Position numbers and translations under genes: made by a program. Below, in pieces: positions 19,499 through 29,014 of a stretch of 64,000 nt of DNA (the first letter of the stretch is position 1; every line of letters begins with the position of its first letter). Under the pieces are notes generated by a model that ran no database searches, had not been told where the DNA came from, and saw only the letters and a program-made list of their open reading frames with translations. Origin of the DNA: Calendula officinalis (taxonomy: Eukaryota > Streptophyta > Magnoliopsida > Asterales > Asteraceae); the NCBI GenBank assembly GCA_963853835.1, contig OY970829.1, positions 7,608,446 through 7,672,445 of the forward strand, written 5' to 3'.

Positions 19499-21228
19499 CA
19501 CCATCTGTGCAGGGCATTCAGGCATCTCAGGCTGCAGCAGACCAAGTGACTCTGCAAGCAATCATGCAGCACATTCTGGCCATCCAACAAACTCAAAATG
19601 TAATACTAGCCAGAATGGACAAGATGAGTGGTGATATTGACTTAATAAAACAGTCAGTATCACTCTTTCAACAACCACAACAGTATCACTCTTCCCCTAC
19701 TCTTGAGCAACCTGAAGGGGACATGGGTGGTGATACTGATCCTCTTCCCTCCTCATCAAATGATAACAAAAGGGGGGAGAAGAGACAAAGAGATACTGAG
19801 GTTGATCAAACTGAGCCTTCTGCTCAGGGGGAGAAAAGAAGAAGATTGAATGAAGATCAACCTCCACAACAACAACATCAGCAAAGCCCTCATACTGAGC
19901 CATTTCGCATTCAGTATGAGAGAAGAAGACAAAGAACAAAGTCAGCATTACAAGTTCAAGACCCACTTGAGCCATCTGCTCAGGGGGAGACTCATACTGA
20001 CCAACCACAGCAAACTTATTCTGAGCCACCTGCTCTTGAAGAGAATAATTTACAAATTGTGGTCTATAGGCCTTTCATCTGGCCTATTGCTGATGATGAA
20101 GATGAAGAACCAGATTTAGTAAACTATGCACTAAATCTGGTAGAACAAGAAAGTTCTTCATCATCATCCTCGGATGATGAAGAACCAGAAAATCTGGTAA
20201 TTAGAAGAAGGAGTTCCTTATCAAGAAGACCTATCAATGCTGTTCTCACTTCTTCTGAATCAAGTGAGGAATCTGCTCCTCTGGTAACAAGACAAAGAAG
20301 ACCTGTTCTTACAAGGGACAGTGATACCGAGCAGGCTCCAAGACTGACTCCTCAACAACTCTGGGCAGAACAAGAAAGATTTTTATATGAGCAAGAGTTG
20401 GGAGTCAAAACTGAACCAGAATCTGACCCAGATACTGATACTCCTGGTCCTTCACATAGAATCTCAAGAAAGGGTCCAGACCATATTCAACATTATTGGA
20501 ATATGGTTGCTGCTAGGACTCAGTATAAGGAACAAAGAAAGGAGTTCTTGAGGACCAAAACATTTCAAAATGTAAGGGGGATACATTGGTTAAATCTGGA
20601 TGTCAATAAAGTAAAAGTGAAGCTCAAAGAAGGAAGAATTACTATCACTTGTACTGGCTTAACCAGTCCCCCCATGAAGATATTTATTCATGATATTCAA
20701 AGAATTGGTCTTCAAGACTGGGTGAAGATCACAAGACTGATCAAAGAGCTTCCAAAGAAATCAACCTATGATCAAATAGTCTTGGATGAGATCTGTGCAG
20801 TAGCTGCAGTATGTTATGAGAAGGACTTACTTCATGAAATAGAGTACAGAACACTCAGTGTGATGACTGAGGCTTACTCAAACAACAGACCAGAGTGCCT
20901 TCATACATACAAGTATCTTAGAAAGTATCCTCTTCCTCCTAACCTTGTCTTTCAGGATCAAAAGAGTGTCATATATCCAACTTCTGGATATATGTATACT
21001 GACTCAGAGGATAGAGAATGCTTCATTTCTGATGAAGATCTTCCAAGAGCTCAAATCAGTCACCTTGTTGGACTGAAATGGATGATCACCAAGAAAGAAG
21101 ACTCTTGGTTCAGAAAGAAGATTGTTGCAGTACTGAATAGCAGAAGGGATGAACTCAAAAGCAGAGAAGAGTTTGTCCACATCAAACAAGAAGTCTTCTA
21201 TGAGAATGAAGCCATCAACAGCAAATGA
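19499..21228 (+). CDS. Element A ORF3, exon 2
   Basis: It continues ORF3 in phase after the predicted intron; a GTG at 19507 is not needed as a start. A short helical segment (LQAIMQHILAIQQTQNVILARMDKM) begins it. Then comes a Q/S/E-rich low-complexity middle containing many D-T-E and H-T-E tripeptides, because the element's GATACTGAG motif is embedded in frame. It ends with a basic C-terminal domain of about 230 residues (HYWNMVAARTQYKEQRKEF to the end) that I cannot assign. Acidic serine runs are present. The product is probably intracellular. Stop at 21226-21228, followed by the polypurine tract at 21301. Confidence 0.75.
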
Positions 21229-21300
21229 AGAAGAAGATATTGTTACCTATGCTGTTGTAATTTTTGTTTATCTCTTTATAATTGTTTTGTTATCATTAGA

Positions 21301-21311
21301 TAGGGGGAGAC
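21301..21311 (+). other. Polypurine tract of element A
   Basis: TAGGGGGAGAC immediately precedes the 3' LTR and would prime plus-strand DNA synthesis. Confidence 0.9.
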
Positions 21312-21819
21312 TGTTAAGGCAAAAAGCCTTGCCCCTTTAGATCTTAAGATAACAAAACAACCTAGACTAGCTTTGATTTATATGTAGAATAATATAGCTA
21401 AGTTTAGGTCTGATACTGAGTGTTCAGTATTGGAACTCAGTATCAGTACTCAGTATCAGATAGTGATACTGAGTACAAGGACTGAGTAGAAGGACTGAGT
21501 GATACTCAGTATAGTAACGGACTAAGATCAAATCCCTTGATCTTAGTCATTTTCCTTGCTTAGTCCTTCGGTTACTCCTTTGCTCATTATGTAAGATCTC
21601 TATAACATTATAAATAGAGATCATCTTGCAAAGGAGTACTCACCCAATTCACTCTACACTTTCATATCTTGTAATTGATCAGTGGTATTGCTTTTCCGCA
21701 GCATACCACACTTAGTGGATTTGTACACCGACTCTAATACTGTGTTTTACACTTTAATTGTCTCTTGTATAATCATTCTAATCAATTAACTAACAAACCA
21801 GGGGTGTTGTGACCTAACA
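21312..21819 (+). repeat. 3' LTR of element A
   Basis: 508 bp, apparently identical to the 5' LTR, followed by AAACT (21820-21824), the second copy of the target-site duplication. Confidence 0.95.
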
Positions 21820-21824
21820 AAACT

Positions 21825-23688
21825 TTCAAATCAAAAAACACAAGAGTTACAACAACAGTTGTCAACATTTCATGCTGCTCACACCAGTGAAGTAAATCGT
21901 CTAAATCACATAATTAATACAAAAAATCTTGAAATATCAAACCTAAAAACGATGAAGACGGTATCAAATGACAAAGACGACTCCAAGCAGCTGATAAATG
22001 ACTTAGCTATCCAACTCAGTCGAGAGCAAACATGGATGAAGTCTGCTGACATCAAGATGAAGGATTACCAAGATAAGTTGAAGGCAGCTGATAACGAAAT
22101 TCAAAAACTAAATGAACAAATCACAAACATCACAAACAATTTCAACAAGGAAATCGATGAACAATCAACAACCATACACAGTCTTACTGTAAAGAAAGAA
22201 AATGCTGAAGAACACATCTCCAAACTGGAGCAGACGATTGTGAAAGCTGGTCACACTGAACAAACAATAAAATTAAATCAACCAAAAGAGTTCAGATCTT
22301 TCAAATCAAAAGTGGGTCTCGGCGCTGAGAACTCCCGTCCTCTGGAAAAAGCTGCTGATGTTGTTCCCACACTATACAATTACGATTACATGAACTTGGG
22401 AATATGGCAAAGCTTTCTTCATATGCCGGACGAGGAAGCAGAAATCGAGAAGTTCAACAGAGAAAAGAAGGAACACGCTAAAATCAGCTTTAACTATTCT
22501 GAATTGAACTATACATATGAAAAGAATAAAGCAAAATTTGAAAACAATGAGTACTTCCCGATTGTCACTCCAGAAGAATTTTCCATTTCTGATAATGAAG
22601 TTTTAAAACAAACAATTGAACCAAAGCTTTATGTTCCACCGTTGATTTTAGAAAAGAAAATCGTCCAACTTGAATCTGAAATTGATGAAACTCATAAAGC
22701 CTTTGATAAAGAAAAAGAAAATCTTCAAACAAAGATACATCAATTAGAGGACACGATTTCAGAATTAAAACATAAAACTGACAAAAATGTTTTTCAAAAT
22801 TCTAAATCTTCATTAATAGGACCAGCACCTGTTAATCCAGTACCAATTACTTTGAGAAGAACCTCTAATTCACCACCTTTAAACGTCTCATTTAGAAAAT
22901 TAGAGCCTCAGAGCAAGGAGCCCAAGCCCAATAGAGTCAAAGGAGATATGCCATCTAAGAAGCCGAGTTCGTCTAAGTCTAGTACGCTTAAGAAGCCTCG
23001 CGAGCTTAAGCAGTCTAGACCATATACGTCTTCAGTTTCTTCGTCCACTGTTAAAATTAACAGTAACAACTCCAAAAATTTTAAATCTCCTGCATTTGCT
23101 TTTGGAACTGTGTATGATGCTTCTGCTTATCGTCCTGTAAATTACTCACCTGATTTTGATAATGTGTGTGTCAAATCTGAAAAACTTGGTAAAAAGATAT
23201 TGAGAGATAAATCTACAAATAAACAAATTTCTCAGAATGATGATCGATTTTTTGTTAAGCTAAATGCTCCATGTGGTTTAAAAATCTGTGTTTTCCATAG
23301 ATCTGGTAAAATTATAAAATCATGCAAAATATGTTTTCCACAACCATGCAAGAAATATGTCTCTCATCCACACAAACCAAATAAAAAAGGTTCATCTTCA
23401 CATGCTTCCAAAAAGGCGAAGAGTTCTTCCAAAACCCCACCAATCTCTGATAAACACTCGTCTTCTCGTCGCAAAGTTTCTCGAGGAACTTCCGCACCTA
23501 AGCCAAAGTCTTCAGGTTCCTCAAACAGCGACAACAAAACAACGACCGAATCTTCAACGTTTGTGAAATACACATGGATCAAAAATGAAAAATCTCATTG
23601 GATTATCCAATCCTCTGAAAAATCTTTAAAATGGGTAGTTAAATCCACAACCTCTGAACTGCCTCCTTGCAGTTCTCCAAAGCTCTAA
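21825..23688 (+). CDS. Element B ORF, 3' part (Gag C-terminal-like)
   Basis: The frame continues from 10424 once A is removed. A coiled coil runs to about 22270. A conserved block follows (GLGAENSRPLEKAADVVPTLY, EEAEIEKFNREKKEH, ISFNYSELN), which matches element D and the equivalent part of Sirevirus Gag proteins. A second coiled coil comes next (KLYVPPLILEKKI, IDETHKAFDKEKE), then a basic S/K/P-rich tail. The stop TAA at 23686-23688 is probably premature: the same frame runs on to GPIHNWVPNMF and a TAA at 23770-23772, the family's normal ending. So the original product was slightly longer. There is no knuckle, protease or later Pol domain. Confidence 0.75.
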
Positions 23689-23782
23689 ATTGATCTTAAA
23701 ACAATTTTACATAAAACATCTGTCACTAATCGTATAGGACCCATACATAATTGGGTACCAAACATGTTTTAATTGTTTTATG

Positions 23783-23785
23783 TAG
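23783..23785 (+). other. Acceptor-like site after element B ORF
   Basis: TTGTTTTATGTAG lies just after the WVPNMF stop, in the position of the predicted 3' splice site of element A. The same position in D, E and F ends in TTTTGCAG or GTTGTGCAG. Confidence 0.4.
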
Positions 23786-23816
23786 AATTACCAGAAAGGT
23801 GTTTGGAGTTTGGAGA

Positions 23817-24110
23817 AATGACTTATACACAATTCGGTGTATAACTCGAGCTTCAAAAGAAATGACTTATACACATTCAGTGTATAACTCGAGCTTCATC
23901 AGGATGACTTATACACGCTTCAGTGTATAACTCGTGCCACAAAAGAAATGACTTATACACGCTTCAGTGTATAACTCGTGCCACAAACGAAATGACTTAT
24001 ACACGCTTCAGTGTATAACTCGTGCCACAAAAGACATGGCTTATACATACTTCAGTGTATAACCCGCTCTTCATCAGCATGGCTTTCATGTATCTCAGCT
24101 TGAAACCCGG
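23817..24110 (+). repeat. TTATACAC hairpin tandem array, element B
   Basis: Six clear units of about 42 bp and one degenerate one. The core is GACTTATACAC, a short loop, then AGTGTATAACTCG; arms TTATACAC and GTGTATAA are complementary. Linkers CTTCATCAG and CCACAAAAG alternate, showing local duplication of some units. Confidence 0.9.
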
Positions 24111-24274
24111 TCCTCAACGGTCAATGGCTTCTGATCAAAACAGATTCAGAACCCGCTCTTAAAAGAAACCACAAATCTCAATCAAGCTTAACCGCAAAAC
24201 CTCTCCTTCAACCCTCCGACGATGTATAAGGTACGTCCTTCGATCTCAAAACTTGTCAATTACTTTTGTTTTGT

Positions 24275-24330
24275 CGAGGGGGAGAAATATTAATTCTAGG
24301 GGGAGAATTATTATTTCTAGGGGGAGAAAA
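24275..24330 (+). repeat. Three G-tract (AGGGGGAGAA) repeats, element B
   Basis: GAGGGGGAGAAAT, TAGGGGGAGAATT and TAGGGGGAGAAAA in close tandem look like reiterated polypurine tracts more than 2 kb upstream of the real one. Confidence 0.8.
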
Positions 24331-24396
24331 GTTAGAAAAACAAAACAAAATACCCAAATCAAAAAGTTTTATGTTTGTAACGATAATTATAAGTCG

Positions 24397-24471
24397 TTGT
24401 AATATCCGTAAACGATCTCTTTACTAGTTACCTAGTAAAGATAGCATCTGTTTATTACAAATTCTTTTAAT
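24397..24471 (+). repeat. Two-stem structured repeat, element B
   Basis: Single unit. The outer stem is GTAATA with TATTAC plus AAAC with GTTT. The conserved CCGTAAACGATCT comes next, then a perfect inner stem (CTTTACTAG / CTAGTAAAG) and GCATCTGTTT. It keeps the pairing of the D, E and F units although B is otherwise diverged from them. Confidence 0.8.
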
Positions 24472-24724
24472 TCTCGTTACTTACTACCTCAAAAGACATA
24501 CCTTCCCATGGTTTGCCAGATCTGGCCTAACCTATCCCAGGGAAATATTTCAACCAACTGGTAAATGTGAGGGTATACGTCTAGGGTATAGAATTAGGTG
24601 AGTGCAAGGTGATGTGAAAACATGATAAATCTAAGAAAACACACCTTTGAGTGCATAAGAACCGCAAAATAAACCGGGCAACCACACAAAAAGGTGATCA
24701 TTCATACGTTGAATGTTTCACAAG

Positions 24725-26035
24725 ACTTTACTCGCCCAGTAAAGCAAATGCACACCACCACCAACCACTCAAATTCCCCCCAACAGGAATTTGTTTCATT
24801 TCATAAGGGGATGTAGCACATAATCTACTGACTGCTCATTTGGAGTTTGTCGGTATTGAAAATATAACCTCCTGCCCCGGGTTACGTCTCATTTGTATGC
24901 ACAGTGTGTCTAGTTCTCACCCTCAAGAACCTTCCAATATAGGACACTTGCACTACAAAAATGGATCTCAGTGAATCCATCGGAACACTTGTAGTGGCAT
25001 CACAATCTGATGTTTCACGAGGATCGAGTGGAAATCCTGCTAGAGCTAAAATCACGCCAACTTTAAACGCAGGTCACACATTTGAATCTACGGTTGTGCA
25101 AACGACTACAGATTCATACCGTGTGCTAACGGATACTCTATGTGAGTCTGGTGTTACCTTAAAAGAACAAGTTGCTGTGCCTTAAGCTTCAAAATCATTC
25201 AGGCAACAACTTATACCGGAAACACATAAAATTCCGTTGAAAATCCATGTGAACTAAAATGCAACATCTTGAAAGCTGATTAAAATGCACATGAGCGTAA
25301 TAGTCCACTCTCAAATTACTCCTATGATCTGCTAAACCCAGCATGATCTTCCCCGGAGCCACCGACAATATAGGAACTAAAAAGTGAGGGTCCCTAGGTC
25401 TAGGTGAGCAGAATCAAGTATCATGGGATCTTGATTGGGGTGCGCTGAGGTAAAAATTGAGAGGGGGTATGAAGTATGGGGTGCAAATCAGCTTATCACA
25501 TGGTAAAAACAAAAAACGAGGGTGTGGTTGAAAATGAAAATGTGAGTTGAGTGAGGAGCGTGTGTGAAAGGGTTAAAGAAAACGAAAAACCCTCCCTAAA
25601 CCGAACAAATGACCCGGTAACCTCATCTATATCAGATTGCATATCTTGCTTTCTGATTAAGACATCATGGACCCAGTGATGCAATGCACAACCCCCACTG
25701 ACCACTCAAGTACAAAAAGTACTTGTTTCAAAATCACAGAGATAACCACATCCACTATCGACATCTCATTTGGAGATTGTTGATATTGAAAAAGAGGACC
25801 CACCTCCAGTCCTCGCCTTCGTTTGTCCACATATAGAGTCTAGAACCGAATTAAATTTCTCTAGGACACAGGCACTCTACCAAGCATATCTTTGAGATAT
25901 TGCCGGAACATTCATAGTGATACCAAAATTATTGGTATTCCACGATGATTGAATGGAAATCCTACCAGTGCTAACATCAATGCCAACACTGAACGTAGGT
26001 CACACAGTTTCTGTAACTGTTGTGCTAACAGGCAA
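24725..26035 (+). repeat. Diverged tandem duplication (period about 935 bp) in element B 3' region
   Basis: The segment from about 24725-25105 recurs at about 25660-26035 with many substitutions. Shared landmarks are CTCATTTGGAG-TTG-TATTGAAAA, the GGACAC-GGCAC-CTAC block, GGAAATCCT and GTAGGTCACACA (GCAGGTCACACA in the first copy). No ORF spans it. Function unknown. Confidence 0.65.
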
Positions 26036-26080
26036 TCTATGTGATCCTGGGTTACCCTGATACATTCTTGTGCGAAGATC

Positions 26081-26222
26081 AGACGACCGTACTCCATTCT
26101 TATCAACAACGGTCACTATGTCTGATAGAAAATCTGATGACTGTACTTCAATCTTATCAACAACAGTCAATAAATCAGATAAGGGATTCTATGACCGTAC
26201 TCCAACATTATCAACAACGGTC
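26081..26222 (+). repeat. Three GACCGT hairpin units, element B
   Basis: Three units of about 55 bp each carry GACCGT...TTATCAACAACGGTC or the covarying GACTGT...ACAGTC. The loop ACTYCA-N-TTATCAACA is conserved. The middle unit changes both arms in a compensatory way. Confidence 0.75.
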
Positions 26223-26550
26223 AGAAAATCCACAACATATCAACATTCCGCACTGCTTCAACTTCAACAAACATCAGGAACCAAGGATCTGCAGCAAATC
26301 GACAAACGCCACAACTTCAAGAAAGGACTTCCGCTGCTAACCGCTCTATCTAGGGGTCTACATTCAGTCGATTTGCATGAAGTCTTCTGGAATACTTTAT
26401 ATTGGTTGAAAAGCCGATTAAAAGTATGTCTGTCACTGATGATTAAAGGCTGATGCTGTTTTATCAACATAACTGCTCAACGGTTCAATTCTCAGCTCCA
26501 GCCTTACAAACACAGAAGTCTTCAAAGATATGCAACCTAGTCTACTATTA

Positions 26551-26563
26551 CAAAGGGGGAGAT
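26551..26563 (+). other. Polypurine tract of element B
   Basis: CAAAGGGGGAGAT directly before the TGTTAGG start of the LTR. Confidence 0.85.
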
Positions 26564-26866
26564 TGTTAGGTACTAGAAAGTTATAATAGATAGTCTAGGG
26601 GGTAAAGTGTAACATTGTATATAAGTTAAGAATAGTTTAGGAAATGGTCCTAACTAACCAAGAATTAAGCCATGGTATAAATACCAAGGTGTAAGGCTTA
26701 ATTCTTCAACTTTTGCTCACTAATCAATTCACACATTCAGCATTTGTTCTCTCTAACTTCTCTCTACCTTTCTCTCTCTAAAACCCTAATCTCCATCATC
26801 TCTTTTCTTCCTAAAATCATCATCAACACCAAAGTATGGATTGAATCAGTGTAATTGTGCTTTTCA
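26564..26866 (+). repeat. 3' LTR of element B (end uncertain)
   Basis: It starts TGTTAGGTACTAG after a polypurine tract and contains ATAGTCTAGGGGG, shared with the E and F LTRs, and a TATA box (GGTATAAATACC). Without a matching 5' LTR the end is a guess. The following stretch to 27047 has no recognisable content and is the left flank of element F. Confidence 0.6.
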
Positions 26867-27047
26867 CCAACGAAACCGACGAAAGCATTCAGACGGACCT
26901 AAATAATTGACATCGTGTTTGAGTGATATGGAACTATCAAGATTGGTATATTGGTTTTTGAATTTTTCATAACTTTTATGGTATTATTTTGATAATTTTC
27001 CATATTATTTAAATTTTACCATTTATAGAATTGCATTGAAGCACCAT

Positions 27048-27223
27048 TGTTGGGTCTCATATGTTGTAACCAATAGTCTAGGGACCATTTGTGTATTTAG
27101 TCTAAACTTTGCCTTAAATTGTAACCTCCCTATCAATTGCAAAGAGTTCTATCCATCTAAATCTTCCTAATTACTAATTGTTCTTGCTTAATCATTACTT
27201 AATCCTTGAATTCATAATCTACA
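27048..27223 (+). repeat. 5' LTR of element F, with internal deletion
   Basis: 176 bp, against 220 bp for the 3' LTR. The missing ~44 bp include GGTATAAATAG, the likely TATA box. Otherwise only about three differences are seen between the LTRs. Confidence 0.9.
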
Positions 27224-27225
27224 AT

Positions 27226-27237
27226 TGGTATCAGAGC
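27226..27237 (+). other. Primer-binding site of element F
   Basis: TGGTATCAGAGC, two bases after the LTR, complementary to tRNA-Met. Confidence 0.9.
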
Positions 27238-28360
27238 AAAAGTCTCATTAGATTCGATCCAAATCAGCTGTGATTAAGCAATTTTTGAAGATTTTGATGG
27301 GTTTTTAAGAGTTTTTGAAGAAAAAGTTGAGGAAAATCAAATCTGGTCAAAATCAAAGGTATGATTCACATTTTTAACATTATAATTTTGTTCCACTGCT
27401 GATTTCAAGCAAATCAGTAACAAATTTCGTATTAAAATCATCAAAAACAAAGTTTAATTTGATTTTTAAAGTAAAAAATTGAAGAACACATTAAGATCGA
27501 ACACCATATTTTCGGAACTTTTCGGGAAGATCTGAGAAAATTAAAGGTTGTTTTCGAAAAAGTGTTTGAATAGGATTGTAGGTAATTGAAAAATGAACGT
27601 TTTGCAAAAAGAATCACTCAATTTGGTCAAGAAATGAGAAAGTTATGATCAAAATAGGTAAACTTTGAAAAAAATCACGATCTGGTCTGAAAAGAGTTCG
27701 GCTCTGACAAGTTCGGCTCTGACGAGTTCGGCTCTGATAAGTTCGGCTGACAAGAAAACAAGTTCGGTTCTGACAAGAAAACAAGTTCGGCTAAACGTGG
27801 TTTTATCCATTTAATTCATCTTATCAAGAAAAGGTTGTAAAGGACAAGAAATATCTGACACATATTTAAAGTTACCTATCCATCCATCTCTCTCTTTAAC
27901 ATCCACCATCACCTTCCGATCAAGAAATCATACTCATCTTCTCTGCTTATCTTCTTCTCCGGCACCGAGCAACTCCGACACAAATCTCATCTTCCCTATC
28001 CACCACCACAGTCCGTCCAACTCCGCCACTAACCTACATCCTTCTCCGTTAACCATCTTTTCTGGTTCTCCGCCTCCCATTTAATCAACGTATGCTTGTT
28101 TCAAAACCAACACTCAAACCAACATATTAATCCACACCCAATTCCACGACCACCGTCCTACACCATCTCATTTCCGCCACCCATCCCCGATCTTCTTCTC
28201 CGGCACTTCCGTCACCTCCGCCATTCTCCGCCGCTAGTCGTCTTCTCCCGTGACTGTAACGTCATCCATTTCCGGCAACTTCATATTATCCGGCCACCGT
28301 TCTCCGCTGCAACAATTCATCTCTGACAACCACCGTACCACCACCTCTCGTCATCTTCTC
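27238..28360 (+). other. Leader of element F, part 1 (GTTCGGC repeats, CCG-rich tail)
   Basis: AT-rich leader matching element E in reverse (about 27430-27660). Then an array of AGTTCGGCTCTGAC units (27693-27795) and a C-rich segment with many CACC, CCGCC and CTCCG strings (27890-28360). This CCG-rich segment is cut by C at 28360, resumes at 39845, is cut again by G at 40116 and resumes at 46023. Open frames here are compositional. Confidence 0.7.
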
Positions 28361-28982
28361 TGTCAGGATCGATTAACTATGAACGAGTTAATAAACACCT
28401 TAGATCTAATTGATAATAGAAGTGGCAACGGATCAACACTATATCAATGAATTAAGAACAATGAACTGTAAGAACAATATGTGAGAATATTAAGAACACA
28501 GTTTCACAAAAAGCTTCAATGTATATTATTGAATCACAATACACACGTGCGTTTACAATTCGTAAGGAACTATTTATAATAGTCCTTGAAGCCTAACTAT
28601 TTACCCTAGTTATTCTAGGACTTGATTTACATTCGAATTATAAAGATATACATTGAATTACATTCTACAACTATCTCTACGAAGATCTCGGACTTGATAT
28701 GTTCCATAAACGCGTTATCAGTAGTAAGTTTGCAACGTCAGTAGTAAGTAAGGTGATCAGTAGTAAGTCCAGATACATCGTCAGTAGTAACTACTATTGA
28801 TCAGTAGTATCTTCAATATGCCTTGATCAGTAGTAACTAAGTTATAGACTTCACCAGTATCAACTCATCAGTAATAAGTAATTCTGCCCCATCAGTACTA
28901 AGCATAATATTCATCAGTAGTAAACATGATCAGTACTAACTGCAGCATCAGTATTAAGTTGATCTGTGATTTTGTTCCAACA
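28361..28982 (-). repeat. 3' LTR of element C
   Basis: 622 bp; on the element strand it starts TGTTGGAACAAAATC and ends CCTGACA. At least twelve CAGTANTA-type motifs occur in its first ~270 bp. It lacks a 19-bp segment found in the other LTR. Confidence 0.95.
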
Positions 28983-28997
28983 ATCTCCCCCTAAACT
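28983..28997 (-). other. Polypurine tract of element C
   Basis: On the minus strand GTTTAGGGGGAGAT abuts the 3' LTR start. Confidence 0.85.
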
Positions 28998-29014
28998 TAT
29001 TGATTTCTTTTCAA

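Larger units (their letters stand above)
10425..21819 (+). mobile_element. Element A: intact, very young Copia (Sirevirus-like) retrotransposon
   Basis: This 11,395-bp element has two 508-bp LTRs that look identical by eye, TG...CA ends, target duplication AAACT on both sides, a tRNA-Met primer-binding site, a polypurine tract, intact Gag, intact Pol with all catalytic residues, and a long third ORF. The order protease-integrase-RT-RNase H identifies Copia. Large size, a long coiled-coil Gag and a third ORF after Pol fit Sirevirus-type elements. It lies inside the ORF of element B and is the best candidate here for a recently mobile, autonomous element. Confidence 0.95.
8785..26866 (+). mobile_element. 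Element B: non-autonomous Copia derivative, host of element A
   Basis: The plus-strand element starts abruptly inside its leader at about 8785; no 5' LTR or primer-binding site is visible. It contains leader repeats, an ORF (9889-10424 continued at 21825-23688), a 3' structured region, a polypurine tract (26551-26563) and a 3' LTR beginning TGTTAGGTACTAG at 26564. The LTR end is uncertain. A CA at 26865-26866 followed by CCAAC (26867-26871) could be the boundary, because CCAAC also precedes the LTR at 3921, but this match is weak evidence. Element A interrupts its ORF. Confidence 0.75.

Noticed and set aside
17432..21228. Viral-envelope identity for the third ORF
   Set aside because: No signal peptide, membrane span or cleavage-site pattern is visible in A or C.
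23817..24110. Regularly spaced repeats suggesting a CRISPR array
   Set aside because: Spacers are repeated linkers, units are hairpins inside a plant retrotransposon, and there are no cas genes.
24961..25185. 74-codon ORF in the 3' region of element B
   Set aside because: Not open in the second copy of the same tandem duplication.
28096..28450. Proline-rich ORFs in the CCG-rich leader of element F
   Set aside because: Compositional; they run into the element C LTR and lack conservation in E.
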